Shown here one piece after another: positions 8,702-17,644 of a stretch of DNA of 49,770 nt. The translations under genes were made by a program, and so were the position numbers. The notes beneath the pieces are model-generated. The model ran no database searches and was not told the DNA's origin. It was given only the letters and a program-made list of their open reading frames with translations. Within the stretch, counting starts at the first letter, position 1. Each line of letters begins with the position of its first letter. The stretch is from Rhodospirillaceae bacterium (GTDB taxonomy: Bacteria > Pseudomonadota > Alphaproteobacteria > Rhodospirillales > Casp-alpha2): positions 1 through 49,770 of the forward strand of contig JABIPG010000028.1 of NCBI GenBank assembly GCA_018698795.1, written 5' to 3'.

Positions 8702-9958
8702 TTATGGCTTCGCCGTCTTTGTTTTCAGCGACTCCACGATGACCGAGCGTTTTCGCCAGACCGTCAGCCAGATGATGCCGCCAACCACCGCGGCGATGAC
8801 AATGGGCAATCGCAATCCCATCACTTCGGCAATCAAACCAAGGATAAACGCGCCGATGCCCGCGCCACCGATATGAATGACGCCGTAGAGGCTGAGGACA
8901 CGGCCGCGCATGGACGCCGGCGTGACGAATTGCAGCGTCGATTGCATGCCGATGCCGGAAACGACCATGCCGAAACCGGCGGCGATGGTGAAGGGCAATG
9001 CCACGGCATACGACGTTGTTGCAACCAAGCCAACACCGGCGCAGGCCGATCCGATGACGCCCAGCATGGCGACAATCGGCTGATCTTCCATGCCGCCGCG
9101 CCTAGCCATCCAGAAACCCCCGAGAATGGCGCCGATGCCGAACGATGCGGTCAGGATGGCAAATTCGTCGGCGCCTTTTCCAAACACGTCGGAGATCAGC
9201 CCGGGCAATAGATCGACAACCGGCCGCAGGCAAAGTGCCGACATGGTCATGACGACGATGACCAGGCGGATCGGCGGATGGTTTTTGATGAACACCACCC
9301 CCTCGCGGATGTCGTCGATGATCGAGCGAGATACACCATCCTTGCCGCGATTTTCGCGCCGCTTGATGTTGAGAGACAACAGGGCGACGATCAGTGCCGA
9401 ATAGGATACCGCATTGATAAGAAATGAATAGTGAATGGCCCACAGGCTGATCACTGCCGTGGAAATCATCGGGCCGACGAACCGCGCACTATTAAACACC
9501 ATTGAGTTGATAGCGATGGCGGTCGTCAAAAGCTCGCGAGGCACCAAACTTGGCGCCAGCGCCAGCCGAGACGCCTGGTTCAAACCAAGCGCCATGCCGG
9601 ATATGAAGGTAAAAATCGCCAGGTGCCATTCGTGCAAGGCCCCCGATAGGGAAAGGCCGAACATAGACAGGGCGCACGCCGCCGCGACGAGTTGCGACAG
9701 CACCATGACCTTTACCCGGCTATGGCGATCCGCCAGCGCGCCACCCAGCGGTCCCATGAACACGACCGGAAAGAAATCGGCCATGGCAATGATGCCGAGC
9801 CACGTCGGCGAGTGAGTGAGTTCCCACGTTAGCCAGCCGATGGCGATGCGTTGCATCCAGGTGCCGATAAGCGATAGACCATTGCCGGTGACATAGCGCC
9901 AGTAATTGGGCTCGCGCAGTGTTCTCCAAATGGCATTCGGTTCGTGTTCGGCGTTCAT
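8702..9958 (-). CDS. MFS transporter of the EntS/MFS_3 type
   Basis: About 418 residues, inner membrane, twelve predicted helices. The N-terminal block LREPNYWRYVTGNGLSLIGTWMQRIAIGWLTW is characteristic of the MFS_3 (enterobactin exporter-like) group, and the loop GALADRHSRVKVMVLSQ is the MFS signature between helices 2 and 3. The start is uncertain: the ATG at 9958 is preferred, but an ATG at 10018 would add 20 residues, and neither has a strong Shine-Dalgarno. It lies downstream of nothing on its strand and is divergent from the tct operon. It stops 27 bases before the -35 box of the permease operon, so it is a separate unit. The substrate is unknown. Confidence 0.82.
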   Translation of the reverse strand: MNAEHEPNAIWRTLREPNYWRYVTGNGLSLIGTWMQRIAIGWLTWELTHSPTWLGIIAMADFFPVVFMGPLGGALADRHSRVKVMVLSQLVAAACALSMFGLSLSGALHEWHLAIFTFISGMALGLNQASRLALAPSLVPRELLTTAIAINSMVFNSARFVGPMISTAVISLWAIHYSFLINAVSYSALIVALLSLNIKRRENRGKDGVSRSIIDDIREGVVFIKNHPPIRLVIVVMTMSALCLRPVVDLLPGLISDVFGKGADEFAILTASFGIGAILGGFWMARRGGMEDQPIVAMLGVIGSACAGVGLVATTSYAVALPFTIAAGFGMVVSGIGMQSTLQFVTPASMRGRVLSLYGVIHIGGAGIGAFILGLIAEVMGLRLPIVIAAVVGGIIWLTVWRKRSVIVESLKTKTAKP

Positions 9959-10138
9959 GACTCTACGGACAATCTGCCTACTGCCACGATGATGCAATCG
10001 TTGTGAAGGATCGCTCATCGATCAACGTTGGGGGTACAAGGAGGGCACTCACGATTTGAGATGGGGGCTAAACACTAGCCGACTTGGGAGGATTAGGTTA
10101 TTCTCCGCCCCGAGCAAAAGGGAGATTTAGAGGAATTA

Positions 10139-10168
10139 AGAAAATTCCACCGTGTGGCAAAATTTTCT
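10139..10168. promoter_or_regulatory. Stem-loop / inverted repeat upstream of tctC
   Basis: AGAAAATT at 10139-10146 pairs with AATTTTCT at 10161-10168, and inside it CCAC (10147-10150) pairs with GTGG (10154-10157) around a CGT loop, leaving a three-base bulge. GGAGA about 15 bases outside on the left and TCTCC on the right extend the symmetry. It ends about 43 bases before the tctC ATG. It could be a 5'-leader hairpin or an operator; the divergent position to an MFS gene fits either. Confidence 0.5.
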
Positions 10169-10211
10169 ATTTCTCCCCTAACAACAGAACAGATACCTTA
10201 GGGAGGGTCTA

Positions 10212-11195
10212 ATGATCAGGACATATATTCGCGGTCTCGCTGTCGGCGTGTTTGCCGTTTCAGCGGTCGCCGCATTCACCCCCAACGCGTCATACGCTGC
10301 CGGTACGGCACCGAAATGCAGCACCGCTACATTGGTCGTTCCATGGAAAGCCGGCGGTGGCACCCAGGTTATTTTCGCCATCTTCGAAAAAGTCGTGCAG
10401 AAGATGAACATCCCATCCAAGATCAAACTGCAGATGATTCCTGGCCAAGGCGGCAACAAAGGCGCCAAACACGTCGCTAAATCCAAGCCCGATGGCTGCA
10501 CGTTGTTCGCTATTCACCAAAGCGCTGTTACCAGCTATTTGAACAAGCGCATTCCGTATCACTTCGACAATTTTGAGACGATTTCGTTGCTGACGTCTAC
10601 GCCCGACATCATGGGCGCCAACAAGAACGTACCGTGGAACACCTTTGATGAATTCAAGAAGGGTGTGTTGGCGAAACCCAACGAAGTTAAGGTTGCCGCT
10701 ACGTTCGGTTCCACCAGCCAATTCAACTGGCTGATCTTGGAAGATCTCACCGGTATGAAGTTCAAGTTTGTGCCCTATGATGGAACAGCCGACCGTATGA
10801 CGGCTTTGCTTTCCGGTGCGGTGGAACTGGGTGGGCTAAATGTCGCATCCGGTCGTAAACACCTCGAAAGTGGCGCGCTGAAAGGCTTTGCCATTGCCGC
10901 CGAGAAACGCTCCAAGCACCTGCCGAACATGCCGACTCTGAAGGAATTGGGCGTCGACATGATCTATGCTCTCGACCGCGGCATCGTCGCTCCCAAGGGC
11001 ACACCTCGTTCGGTCATTGATTATTGGGCCGACGTCTTCAAAACCGCTGCCGGAAGCAAAGAGTTCCTGGATGCAATGGATTCCAAGGGAACCGGCGTCA
11101 ACTATGTTGGGCCTGACGGTTACCGCAAATGGGCGGACAAAATGTATGCGGACCACGAAAAAGTCGCCATTAAGATCGGCTTGTGGAAAAAATAA
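10212..11195 (+). CDS. tctC: TctC-type periplasmic substrate-binding protein
   Basis: Periplasmic receptor (Bug/TctC family) of a tripartite tricarboxylate transporter, which captures a small carboxylate and presents it to TctA/TctB. 327 residues with a signal peptide of about 29 residues cleaved near SYA-AG. The mature protein has the family features VVPWKAGGGTQV near the N-terminus, PGQGGNKGAKHVAKSKPDG (the usual NxPGAGG...A.PDG region) and the C-terminal LPNMPTLKELGVD. The ATG at 10212 has GGAGG five bases upstream. The ligand cannot be inferred from sequence; relatives bind citrate, aromatic acids, dicarboxylates and others. Confidence 0.92.
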   Translation: MIRTYIRGLAVGVFAVSAVAAFTPNASYAAGTAPKCSTATLVVPWKAGGGTQVIFAIFEKVVQKMNIPSKIKLQMIPGQGGNKGAKHVAKSKPDGCTLFAIHQSAVTSYLNKRIPYHFDNFETISLLTSTPDIMGANKNVPWNTFDEFKKGVLAKPNEVKVAATFGSTSQFNWLILEDLTGMKFKFVPYDGTADRMTALLSGAVELGGLNVASGRKHLESGALKGFAIAAEKRSKHLPNMPTLKELGVDMIYALDRGIVAPKGTPRSVIDYWADVFKTAAGSKEFLDAMDSKGTGVNYVGPDGYRKWADKMYADHEKVAIKIGLWKK

Positions 11196-11221
11196 AAACG
11201 ACGTTTGATATCTGTTTGAAT

Positions 11222-11255
11222 TCGGTTCGGACTACCTTCTAGGGGTCCGGGCCGA
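11222..11255. promoter_or_regulatory. Intercistronic stem-loop between tctC and tctB
   Basis: TCGGTTCGGAC (11222-11232) can pair along all 11 positions with GTCCGGGCCGA (11245-11255), with two G-U pairs, around a 12-base loop. It lies in the 82-base gap after tctC. No T-tract follows. By analogy with other binding-protein transport operons, such a structure can protect the 3' end of the receptor mRNA and leave the membrane genes at lower level. Confidence 0.6.
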
Positions 11256-11277
11256 CTTCATCTTTGAGGGGTGACAC

Positions 11278-11778
11278 ATGGAGCGTCTTAATCGGGACTC
11301 CGTAATCGCGATTGCGTTGCTGTTATTTTGCGGCGTATTTTTTTGGGCCAGCTTCGATATTCGCTCGCCCGATTATGGTGTTCTGAAGCCCTCGACCTGG
11401 CCGCGGACGATTATTGCGGTGCTGACCTTCCTGTCATTGATCTATCTCGTTCAATCGCTGCGGGGAAATCCGGAAATTGCCACCGCGAGTAAATCTGATC
11501 GCGAGCCCGGGATCCGGGGATGGATCGATCATTGGCGTAATCCACTTTGGTGTTTTGGGCTGTTTTTCGTTTATTTATCATTGCTGCCGGTCTTGGGTAT
11601 GTTGATTGACGGCATCCTTTTCGTATGGCTGCTGATGGGCGTTCTCGGTGGATTCGATGGCAAAAAGCCGTTGTTTCATCTGTTTTTCGCTATGCTTGCA
11701 ATCGTTCCGATGTGGAGTCTATTCACCTTTGCGCTGGGCGTTATTCTGCCTCCGGGAATGATCTTGGGAAATTTTTAG
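11278..11778 (+). CDS. tctB: TctB-type small membrane subunit
   Basis: 166-residue small integral membrane protein of the tripartite tricarboxylate transporter, with four predicted helices (about residues 9-26, 39-58, 88-108 and 133-155). The family has low sequence identity, but length, helix pattern and position between receptor and TctA are decisive. The start ATG at 11278 is preceded by GAGGGG. It is separated from tctC by a stem-loop and is followed after nine bases by tctA, so the B and A subunits are likely made together. Confidence 0.9.
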   Translation: MERLNRDSVIAIALLLFCGVFFWASFDIRSPDYGVLKPSTWPRTIIAVLTFLSLIYLVQSLRGNPEIATASKSDREPGIRGWIDHWRNPLWCFGLFFVYLSLLPVLGMLIDGILFVWLLMGVLGGFDGKKPLFHLFFAMLAIVPMWSLFTFALGVILPPGMILGNF

Positions 11779-11787
11779 GGGCAGATC

Positions 11788-13449
11788 ATGATTATTGATA
11801 ACGTCATCGGCGCGCTTGATGTCCTGATCAACGTTCATGCCTTATTGTTGATGGCCGTGGGCGTGTGCGCCGGCCTGATAGCGGGCGCCATCCCTGGCTT
11901 TACCATCGCGATGGCGGTGGTGCTTACGCTGCCGTTCACCTTTAACATGGCGCCACACCTGGGGCTGGCCACGATGGTTAGCGTCCTTGTCGGCGGCCTT
12001 TCAGGTGGTCTGATGGCGGGGATTTTGACCGGTATTCCCGGCACACCTTCATCCGTAGCGACGACCTTTGATGGCTTTCCTATGGCCAGAAAGGGCGAGC
12101 CGGGCTTGGCCTTGGGCATTGGCGTTTGGTCATCGTTCTGTGGCGGCATTATCAGCGCCATCATGCTGATGACTCTTGCGCCTCAGTTGGCCAATATCGG
12201 GCTGGAATTTAACCCGTGGGGCTACTTTATGCTGGTGATCTTTGCGCTCACCATCACCGCCAGCTTAGCCGGAAAGAACATGATCAAGGGCCTTATTGCC
12301 GGTGCGCTGGGCCTGTTGTTCAGGTCCGTCGGCGAAGATGAAGCCGCCGGCATGGCGCGGTTTGATTTTGGTTCTGACAACCTGCTGGGCGGTTTTGACT
12401 TCATCGCCGTGCTTATTGGGCTGTTTGCCTTTAGCCAACTCCTGAACGACGTTCGAGATCCGAAAACCGCCAAAAAATCACTGACGGAGCAAGGCAAAGT
12501 TCAGGTCAGAATCGAGCATCTCCGGGCCATCCGCGAAATCGCAAAGCGCTGGACCATCGTTATTCGCTCGTCGCTTATCGGTGTCTTCACTGGCATCTTG
12601 CCGGGTGCGGGCGGCTCCATTGCCAACATCTTGGCTTATGACCAAGCCAAAAAGGCCTCCAAGCACCCGGAGGAATTCGGCACGGGCATCCCGGACGGAA
12701 TCATAGCACCGGAAAGCTCCAACAACGCTGTTGAAGGGGGAGCCTTGATCATTTTGATGGCGCTTGGCATTCCCGGCGATGTGACGGCAGCGATTATGTT
12801 GGGTGCGCTATTGATGCACGACGTTGTGCCCAGCCCGTCCTTTATTACCGACGAGCCGGTGTTGGCCTATTCCATCTTCATTTCGTTTTTCATCGCCACC
12901 TTCATGATGTTGGGCCTGCAATCGGTGATGCTCAAGGTCTTCGTGCGGGTAACGAAAATCCGCATGTATGTGCTGGCCGCCATTATCTTAGGCTTCTCCG
13001 GCATCGGTGTGTTCGCGTTGCAAAACGATACTTTTGATCTGTGGACGCTGTTGTGGTTCGGTATTCTTGGTTTCACCATGCGCCATTTCGGCTTTCCCTT
13101 GGCGCCGATGATTTTGGGTATCGTGTTGGGCAACATTGCCGAGCTTAACCTAGCGCGGGCTTTGGCTATTTCTTCTGACCTGACACCGTTCTTCACTCGG
13201 CCGTGGTCGCTTTTCTTTATGATCGTTGCGATATTCTCTGCCCTGTTTCCGATGTTTCAGGGGCATCGGGAAAAACAAAAGTTCTGGACTTTGTTCTACT
13301 TGCCGCTGGCCTGCTTCGCGGTTTCCGTCCCATTGTTCATGATGGGGGGTACCTTCCGCCCGGCCTTGGCCTTGTTCTTGATTGCTTTCGGCGCCTATCA
13401 GTTATGGCGGCGCAAGCAAAACGGCTGGCGGTTTGAAGCTGCGAAATAG
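11788..13449 (+). CDS. tctA: TctA-type large membrane subunit
   Basis: Large permease subunit of the tripartite tricarboxylate transporter, which carries the translocation path and is driven by an ion gradient. 553 residues is longer than the usual ~500; the C-terminal end holds extra helices. Seen: GLIAGAIPGFTIAMAVVLTLPFTFNM near the N-terminus and the mid-protein GILPGAGGSIANILAYDQAKKASKHPEEFGTG-type motif, both hallmarks of TctA, followed by APESSNNAVEGGALI. About twelve helices. It completes a three-gene tctCBA operon with no adjacent tctDE two-component regulator. Confidence 0.94.
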   Translation: MIIDNVIGALDVLINVHALLLMAVGVCAGLIAGAIPGFTIAMAVVLTLPFTFNMAPHLGLATMVSVLVGGLSGGLMAGILTGIPGTPSSVATTFDGFPMARKGEPGLALGIGVWSSFCGGIISAIMLMTLAPQLANIGLEFNPWGYFMLVIFALTITASLAGKNMIKGLIAGALGLLFRSVGEDEAAGMARFDFGSDNLLGGFDFIAVLIGLFAFSQLLNDVRDPKTAKKSLTEQGKVQVRIEHLRAIREIAKRWTIVIRSSLIGVFTGILPGAGGSIANILAYDQAKKASKHPEEFGTGIPDGIIAPESSNNAVEGGALIILMALGIPGDVTAAIMLGALLMHDVVPSPSFITDEPVLAYSIFISFFIATFMMLGLQSVMLKVFVRVTKIRMYVLAAIILGFSGIGVFALQNDTFDLWTLLWFGILGFTMRHFGFPLAPMILGIVLGNIAELNLARALAISSDLTPFFTRPWSLFFMIVAIFSALFPMFQGHREKQKFWTLFYLPLACFAVSVPLFMMGGTFRPALALFLIAFGAYQLWRRKQNGWRFEAAK

Positions 13450-13572
13450 GCCCATGGATAGCAATTGGCTGCACCGGCCACAGCGGATTGAGTTTGGGCT
13501 AGGGCACCAGTTGAGAGAAATCATCCGCTTTGCGGCGCTGATGGACTCCTTTGCATCACTCAACCATAGATA

Positions 13573-14163
13573 ATGCTGACCTTCGCGCTTGCCGTTTTTT
13601 TCCTCATCATCACGCCTGGTCCGGGCGTATTGTCCGTCGCCGGCGTCGGCTCCGCTTTCGGATCAGGGCCGGGCGCCAGATACATCGCTGGCCTGTTTGT
13701 CGGCACCAACCTTGTGGCGATCGCGGTCGTATCAGGGATGGCGGCGATCGTGTTGGCGAACGAGAATATCCGCTTGGTCTTGCTTATTGCATCGGTGGGG
13801 TATCTCTCGTATTTGGCCGGCAAAATCGCTTTTTCCGGCACCAAGATCGCGTTTAAAGAAGCTTCCAAGGCGCCCGGGTTCTGGGATGGCATTATCCTGC
13901 AAACGGTCAATCCCAAAGCCTATGCAGTGAACACGACGTTGTTTACCGGTTTCGCCTTTTGGCCGGACAGTCTGGTGATGGAGACGGTGCTCAAGTTTTT
14001 GATCATCAATGCCATCTGGACGCCTATTCATTTTGCCTGGCTCTATGCCGGCATGAGCCTGCACCGGCTTAACCTCGCCCCGCATGTGCAGCGGCGCGTG
14101 AATATCGCCATGGCAACCTCGATGCTGTTGGTCGTGGGCTTGGCTTTAATGGCGCCGAAGTAA
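13573..14163 (+). CDS. LysE/RhtB family exporter
   Basis: 196-residue inner-membrane protein with six hydrophobic segments. The opening helix FFLIITPGPGVLSVAG contains the TPGPG signature of the LysE/RhtB superfamily, and QTVNPKAYAVN is the second conserved block. Members export amino acids or related metabolites. The start at 13573 is the first possible one, because an in-frame TAG lies two codons upstream; no Shine-Dalgarno is obvious. It lies 123 bases after tctA and could be co-transcribed. The substrate is unknown. Confidence 0.88.
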   Translation: MLTFALAVFFLIITPGPGVLSVAGVGSAFGSGPGARYIAGLFVGTNLVAIAVVSGMAAIVLANENIRLVLLIASVGYLSYLAGKIAFSGTKIAFKEASKAPGFWDGIILQTVNPKAYAVNTTLFTGFAFWPDSLVMETVLKFLIINAIWTPIHFAWLYAGMSLHRLNLAPHVQRRVNIAMATSMLLVVGLALMAPK

Positions 14164-14310
14164 GAACCCGGGTAGAGGCTGAGTTAGTCGCACCTCGTTT
14201 GGCGATCAATCGCGTCGATGTGTGTGGCGCGACAGGTCTTAGTTGTTTCGAAGACTAGTTTTCTATTTTTGTTATGTGCTATCGTATTGACCAGGTCAGG
14301 GGAGGTGTTG

Positions 14311-14547
14311 ATGCGAAGTTTTGGCACGATCAAAGAACTCGGCGTGGCGGTATTGGCTTTCACGCTGTTTTTTGTCGTCAACAATGTTTTGCTGCCGTAT
14401 GGGCTCGGGTTCACCGGGTTGCGGGCGGGTGAGATCACGTGGATTGTTGGACTACTTTTGACCTATGGTGCGGTGAGATGGGGAATTCAGGCGATGACGG
14501 GCGGCAACAACAATTCCGATGGCGGTCCGAATGATGACGCGAATTGA
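14311..14547 (+). CDS. Small membrane protein of unknown function
   Basis: 78 residues if started at the ATG at 14311, which has GGGGAGGTG upstream; the frame is open 31 codons higher. Two hydrophobic segments (about residues 9-27 and 40-58) are followed by a polar tail rich in Asn, Asp and Gly (GGNNNSDGGPNDDAN). I do not recognise the family. The 3' end overlaps the start of the lipoprotein gene by about 17 bases, suggesting the two are expressed together. Confidence 0.55.
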   Translation: MRSFGTIKELGVAVLAFTLFFVVNNVLLPYGLGFTGLRAGEITWIVGLLLTYGAVRWGIQAMTGGNNNSDGGPNDDAN

Positions 14548-15427
14548 ACCACGCTCATGGATGCTGATCGTACTCGGGACTATTTTGTTGTCCGGCTGCG
14601 AGACTGCGACGATATCACAAAAAACGATGCCTGAAGCGCCGAAGCCGTCAATGAAAATGAAACCGGCTATGGCGAAACCGGTGCTTGACCTAGAGGAGGG
14701 CCCCCGAGGAGTTGTCAGCATTATCGGCAAGAGTGAGAAATTTCCGTGGAACGAAAATGGATTTGGCCTAATTTTGTTCAAATCGCCGAAGAAAGAAGAC
14801 TTCGACGACCCCCTATTCAAACTCAATGCCGAGGTTTGCAAGGTGGTTTTGGACCGTCTTCCCTATAAAAAGCACGGGACGATCGGCGATACGCAGCGGG
14901 CGGCGTATTTTCCGACCTGCATGAACCCTGGCCATCGTATGGTATCCGTTATCCGTCAGTATGAACAAACAGGGCTTCGCGGCAACAGTTCGTGCGCCGT
15001 GCTGCTTCACTATTACGATTATGATCGGGCCGCAGCGTTGCTTGATCAATTTCGGAGAGCAATCCCGAAGATTCAAAACGAGGTTCCAAACGCAAGCGAA
15101 GGCCCGTTCTTAATTGCTGTTTCCGTGAAAAGCGCAACTCTGACAAACGCTGACGCACTAGTCCTTGATCTTTCACGCTTGAAAGCTGGGATGGCCGACG
15201 ATGTCGTCAAGCGGTGGTTGGCACGATTTGTCACGAACCCATCGCAATGGGACAAAGGCTGGATTGTCGAGAAAGTATTCGCCGAGTACGCGGCCATATT
15301 GCCGTTTGCCCTGGAGACGATCGCTGATTGGGCACAGTTGGGGACCGATGCTGCACAGGCCGCCGTTTCCGCCCGAGAACACGCACGAACGCGCCGGCAA
15401 TTTGATGACCTTTGCCGTCAGGGTTAA
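14531..15427 (+). CDS. Putative lipoprotein of unknown function
   Basis: About 298 residues from the ATG at 14531 (14519 and 14534 are alternatives). The N-terminus is a lipoprotein signal with lipobox LLSGC and Cys23. Then comes a Met/Lys/Pro-rich stretch (about 33-52) and a globular domain containing three cysteines in the middle (EVCKVV, FPTCMN, SSCAVL). I recognise no family. It would be anchored in the inner or outer membrane facing the periplasm. It ends 43 bases from the convergent bcrD stop. A GGCATCA...TGATGCC inverted repeat (15428-15434 with 15474-15480) spans that gap but has no T-tract. Confidence 0.65.
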   Translation: MMTRIEPRSWMLIVLGTILLSGCETATISQKTMPEAPKPSMKMKPAMAKPVLDLEEGPRGVVSIIGKSEKFPWNENGFGLILFKSPKKEDFDDPLFKLNAEVCKVVLDRLPYKKHGTIGDTQRAAYFPTCMNPGHRMVSVIRQYEQTGLRGNSSCAVLLHYYDYDRAAALLDQFRRAIPKIQNEVPNASEGPFLIAVSVKSATLTNADALVLDLSRLKAGMADDVVKRWLARFVTNPSQWDKGWIVEKVFAEYAAILPFALETIADWAQLGTDAAQAAVSAREHARTRRQFDDLCRQG

Positions 15428-15470
15428 GGCATCAGCGATGGAGAATTGGGAAAGCCCGCGCCGTGCCGAT

Positions 15471-16316
15471 TTATGATGCCTGCGCCAATCCACCGATCCG
15501 CGCCAGTTTTTGGTGCCGGAACGCGCCCCAGATGGCGGCGCCGATGGCACCGGCATAGATGCTGTCGGGATGCGAGACGATATCGACGCTGAGCTTTTGA
15601 TCGGCCATGGATTCGTTCAAGGCCGCCACCAGACCGGCATCCATGGCCAAACCGCCGGTGACCAGCACGCGACCGTCCATCACCCGGATGGAGCGTAGCA
15701 GCTTCAGCAGGCGTGTCGCCATGGACAGATGAATACCCTTCAAGATATTCGGCGCGGTGATCTGGCGCGACACCATGTTGATGACATCTGTCTCGGCCAA
15801 AACCGCGCAGATCGATGAAACTTTTTCAGGATCGTCACCTTCTTTCGAGAGCTCACCGATTTCTTCCTGGGTGATGCCGAGGTAGCGCGCGATGTTCTCC
15901 AAAAACTGCCCCGATCCCGACGCGCATTGCGACGTCATGCGGTAGTCCTGGACCTTGCCGCGTTCGTCGATGGTGATGGCGCGGCCGTGCAGCGCGCCGA
16001 TATCCAGCACAGCACGGGCTTCGGGTTCCAGGTGGATGGCGCCGCGCGCATGCGTGGTCATGGAATAGAAGTGCCCGGTGGAAAAGGTCAGGCTCTCGGC
16101 CTCACCAGTGGTGGCGATATAGGCGATGTCATCTTCGCTGACGCCCGCGTCAGATAGGCAGGCATCCAGCGATTCACGCGCTAACTTGAGCGGGTCGCGG
16201 CGGCGTACTTTCTCGATATGGCGCGACAGCCATTTCGCTTCGCCGTCTTCGGTCACTTCGAATGCCACCGCCTTGACGGCGCCCGTTCCGACATCGATTC
16301 CTGCTGCTAGGGTCAT
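15471..16316 (-). CDS. bcrD: Benzoyl-CoA reductase subunit D (ATPase/activator half)
   Basis: BadF/BadG/BcrA/BcrD-type ATPase subunit. With BcrA it hydrolyses ATP and passes low-potential electrons from ferredoxin to the BcrBC ring-reducing module. 281 residues, the usual length for BcrD. Seen: phosphate-1 motif GIDVGTGAVKAVAF at 6-19, VLDIGALHGRAITID at about 103-117, Cys131 (QCASGSGQFLENIARYLG) and Cys170 (SSICAVLAETDVIN) as the two ligands this subunit gives to the [4Fe-4S] cluster shared with BcrA, and the adenosine motif VTGGLAMDAG at about 219-228. Last gene of bcrCBAD, 17 bases after bcrA. Confidence 0.93.
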   Translation of the reverse strand: MTLAAGIDVGTGAVKAVAFEVTEDGEAKWLSRHIEKVRRRDPLKLARESLDACLSDAGVSEDDIAYIATTGEAESLTFSTGHFYSMTTHARGAIHLEPEARAVLDIGALHGRAITIDERGKVQDYRMTSQCASGSGQFLENIARYLGITQEEIGELSKEGDDPEKVSSICAVLAETDVINMVSRQITAPNILKGIHLSMATRLLKLLRSIRVMDGRVLVTGGLAMDAGLVAALNESMADQKLSVDIVSHPDSIYAGAIGAAIWGAFRHQKLARIGGLAQAS

Positions 16317-16333
16317 GGTCTAACTCCCTATCC

Positions 16334-17629
16334 TTAATGTATCGCTTCGCGGTGTGCGAAGGTGGCGGCACCCAGGGCGCCGGTGTAAATCGACGCCGGG
16401 TCGATATTGATGGTCACCTTGCCGTAGTTCTCTTCGATGAGTTTTTCCAACTCACGCACGGCGGCCTGATTGTTGGCGACGCCGCCGGTGAAGGTGAACT
16501 GATCCGATATCCCACCCGAGCGTGAGATGATCGACATGGCGCGGAGAATGATGGCGCGGTGCAGGCCGGCCAAAATATCTTCGCGTTTCTCGCCCAAGGC
16601 CAAGCGGTCGCGCAACTCGGCGCCGGCGAACACCGTGCAGGTCGAGTTGATGCGGATCGACTTGGTTGCCTTCATGGCCATCGGGCCAAGCTCGTGCAGG
16701 CCCATGTTCATTTCATCGGCGATATAACCCAAGTACCGTCCGCAGCCCGCCGCACAGCGGTCGTTCATCTGGAAGTTCTCGACGATGCCGTCGGGGTCCA
16801 CCTGAATGGCTTTGGTGTCCTGGCCGCCGATATCCAGCACGGTACGTGTTTCGGGGTACATCACATGCGCGCCCAGCCCATGGCAGAGGATTTCCGAGCG
16901 GATGTGCTCTTTCGGGAATGGCAGCGTCACTCGCCCGTAACCGGTACCGACCACGAATGTCTCTTCCAGTTCCACGTCCAGGGCATTGCCGACCGCGGTC
17001 TCGACTTTCGCCGGGTCGACGCTCAAGTCGGGCGCGTTGGCGAGAACTTCCGCCAATGCATCCTTGAACATGGAGCGCACGCCGCCTTCGGGCGGGCGGT
17101 TTTCCACGTCGATGATGGATTTGTCGTAGAGGTTCAAGATGGCATCGAAGGCAACGCCCGTCGATTTCGCCACTTCCTCGCCTTTTTGCATGAACTTGGC
17201 ACCGGCGATATCGCGGAAGAAATCGGATTTGCGCTCGGCACCCGGTTTGAACATCTCCGGTGTCTCACCTTCGATGTAGACGAAAATCTCGTCCAGGGCT
17301 TCGCCGATGCCTTCGTCGCTCGCTTTCATGTGCGAACGGCAGGTCTCCTTGAGGTCTGCCAATTGGCCCAAAAATTCCTGGCGGCGGATTGTCAGCTCAA
17401 CGCCTTCCATCACCGCATCGGGGTTGCCGTCGACCACGGCGTTATCGAATTCGCGCCGAAACAGCGTCATCCGCGCATCGGTGCGGGCTTCTTGTTTGGC
17501 GACGGCGGAGGCGGTGGCGTAATTGGAGCGTGAATTGGTGATGCCGCGCCCCAGGATTTCACCTGCCTCATCAAGCAGCACGGCCTTGGTGGTGGTCGAG
17601 CCCAGATCGATACCGATATAACATTTCAT
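16334..17629 (-). CDS. bcrA: Benzoyl-CoA reductase subunit A (ATPase/activator half)
   Basis: 431-residue ATPase subunit. The actin-like fold starts [18 protein letters not shown] and resumes at [14 protein letters not shown] (about 225-238), [13 protein letters not shown] (264-276), [13 protein letters not shown] (289-301; Cys292 and Cys296) and [11 protein letters not shown] (Cys331), ending with [17 protein letters not shown]. Cluster ligands by family are Cys292 and Cys331. An insertion of roughly 170 residues (about 50-220) separates the first phosphate loop from the rest. This long form distinguishes Thauera-type BcrA/BadF from the short Azoarcus-type BzdP. It starts 15 bases after bcrB. 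Confidence 0.94.
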   Translation of the reverse strand: MKCYIGIDLGSTTTKAVLLDEAGEILGRGITNSRSNYATASAVAKQEARTDARMTLFRREFDNAVVDGNPDAVMEGVELTIRRQEFLGQLADLKETCRSHMKASDEGIGEALDEIFVYIEGETPEMFKPGAERKSDFFRDIAGAKFMQKGEEVAKSTGVAFDAILNLYDKSIIDVENRPPEGGVRSMFKDALAEVLANAPDLSVDPAKVETAVGNALDVELEETFVVGTGYGRVTLPFPKEHIRSEILCHGLGAHVMYPETRTVLDIGGQDTKAIQVDPDGIVENFQMNDRCAAGCGRYLGYIADEMNMGLHELGPMAMKATKSIRINSTCTVFAGAELRDRLALGEKREDILAGLHRAIILRAMSIISRSGGISDQFTFTGGVANNQAAVRELEKLIEENYGKVTINIDPASIYTGALGAATFAHREAIH

Positions 17630-17644
17630 GATCCGTCTCCTGCT

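Noticed and set aside
16559-17533. 324-residue plus-strand frame inside bcrA
   Set aside because: Antisense to a gene with complete ATPase motifs; composition is that of a shadow frame.
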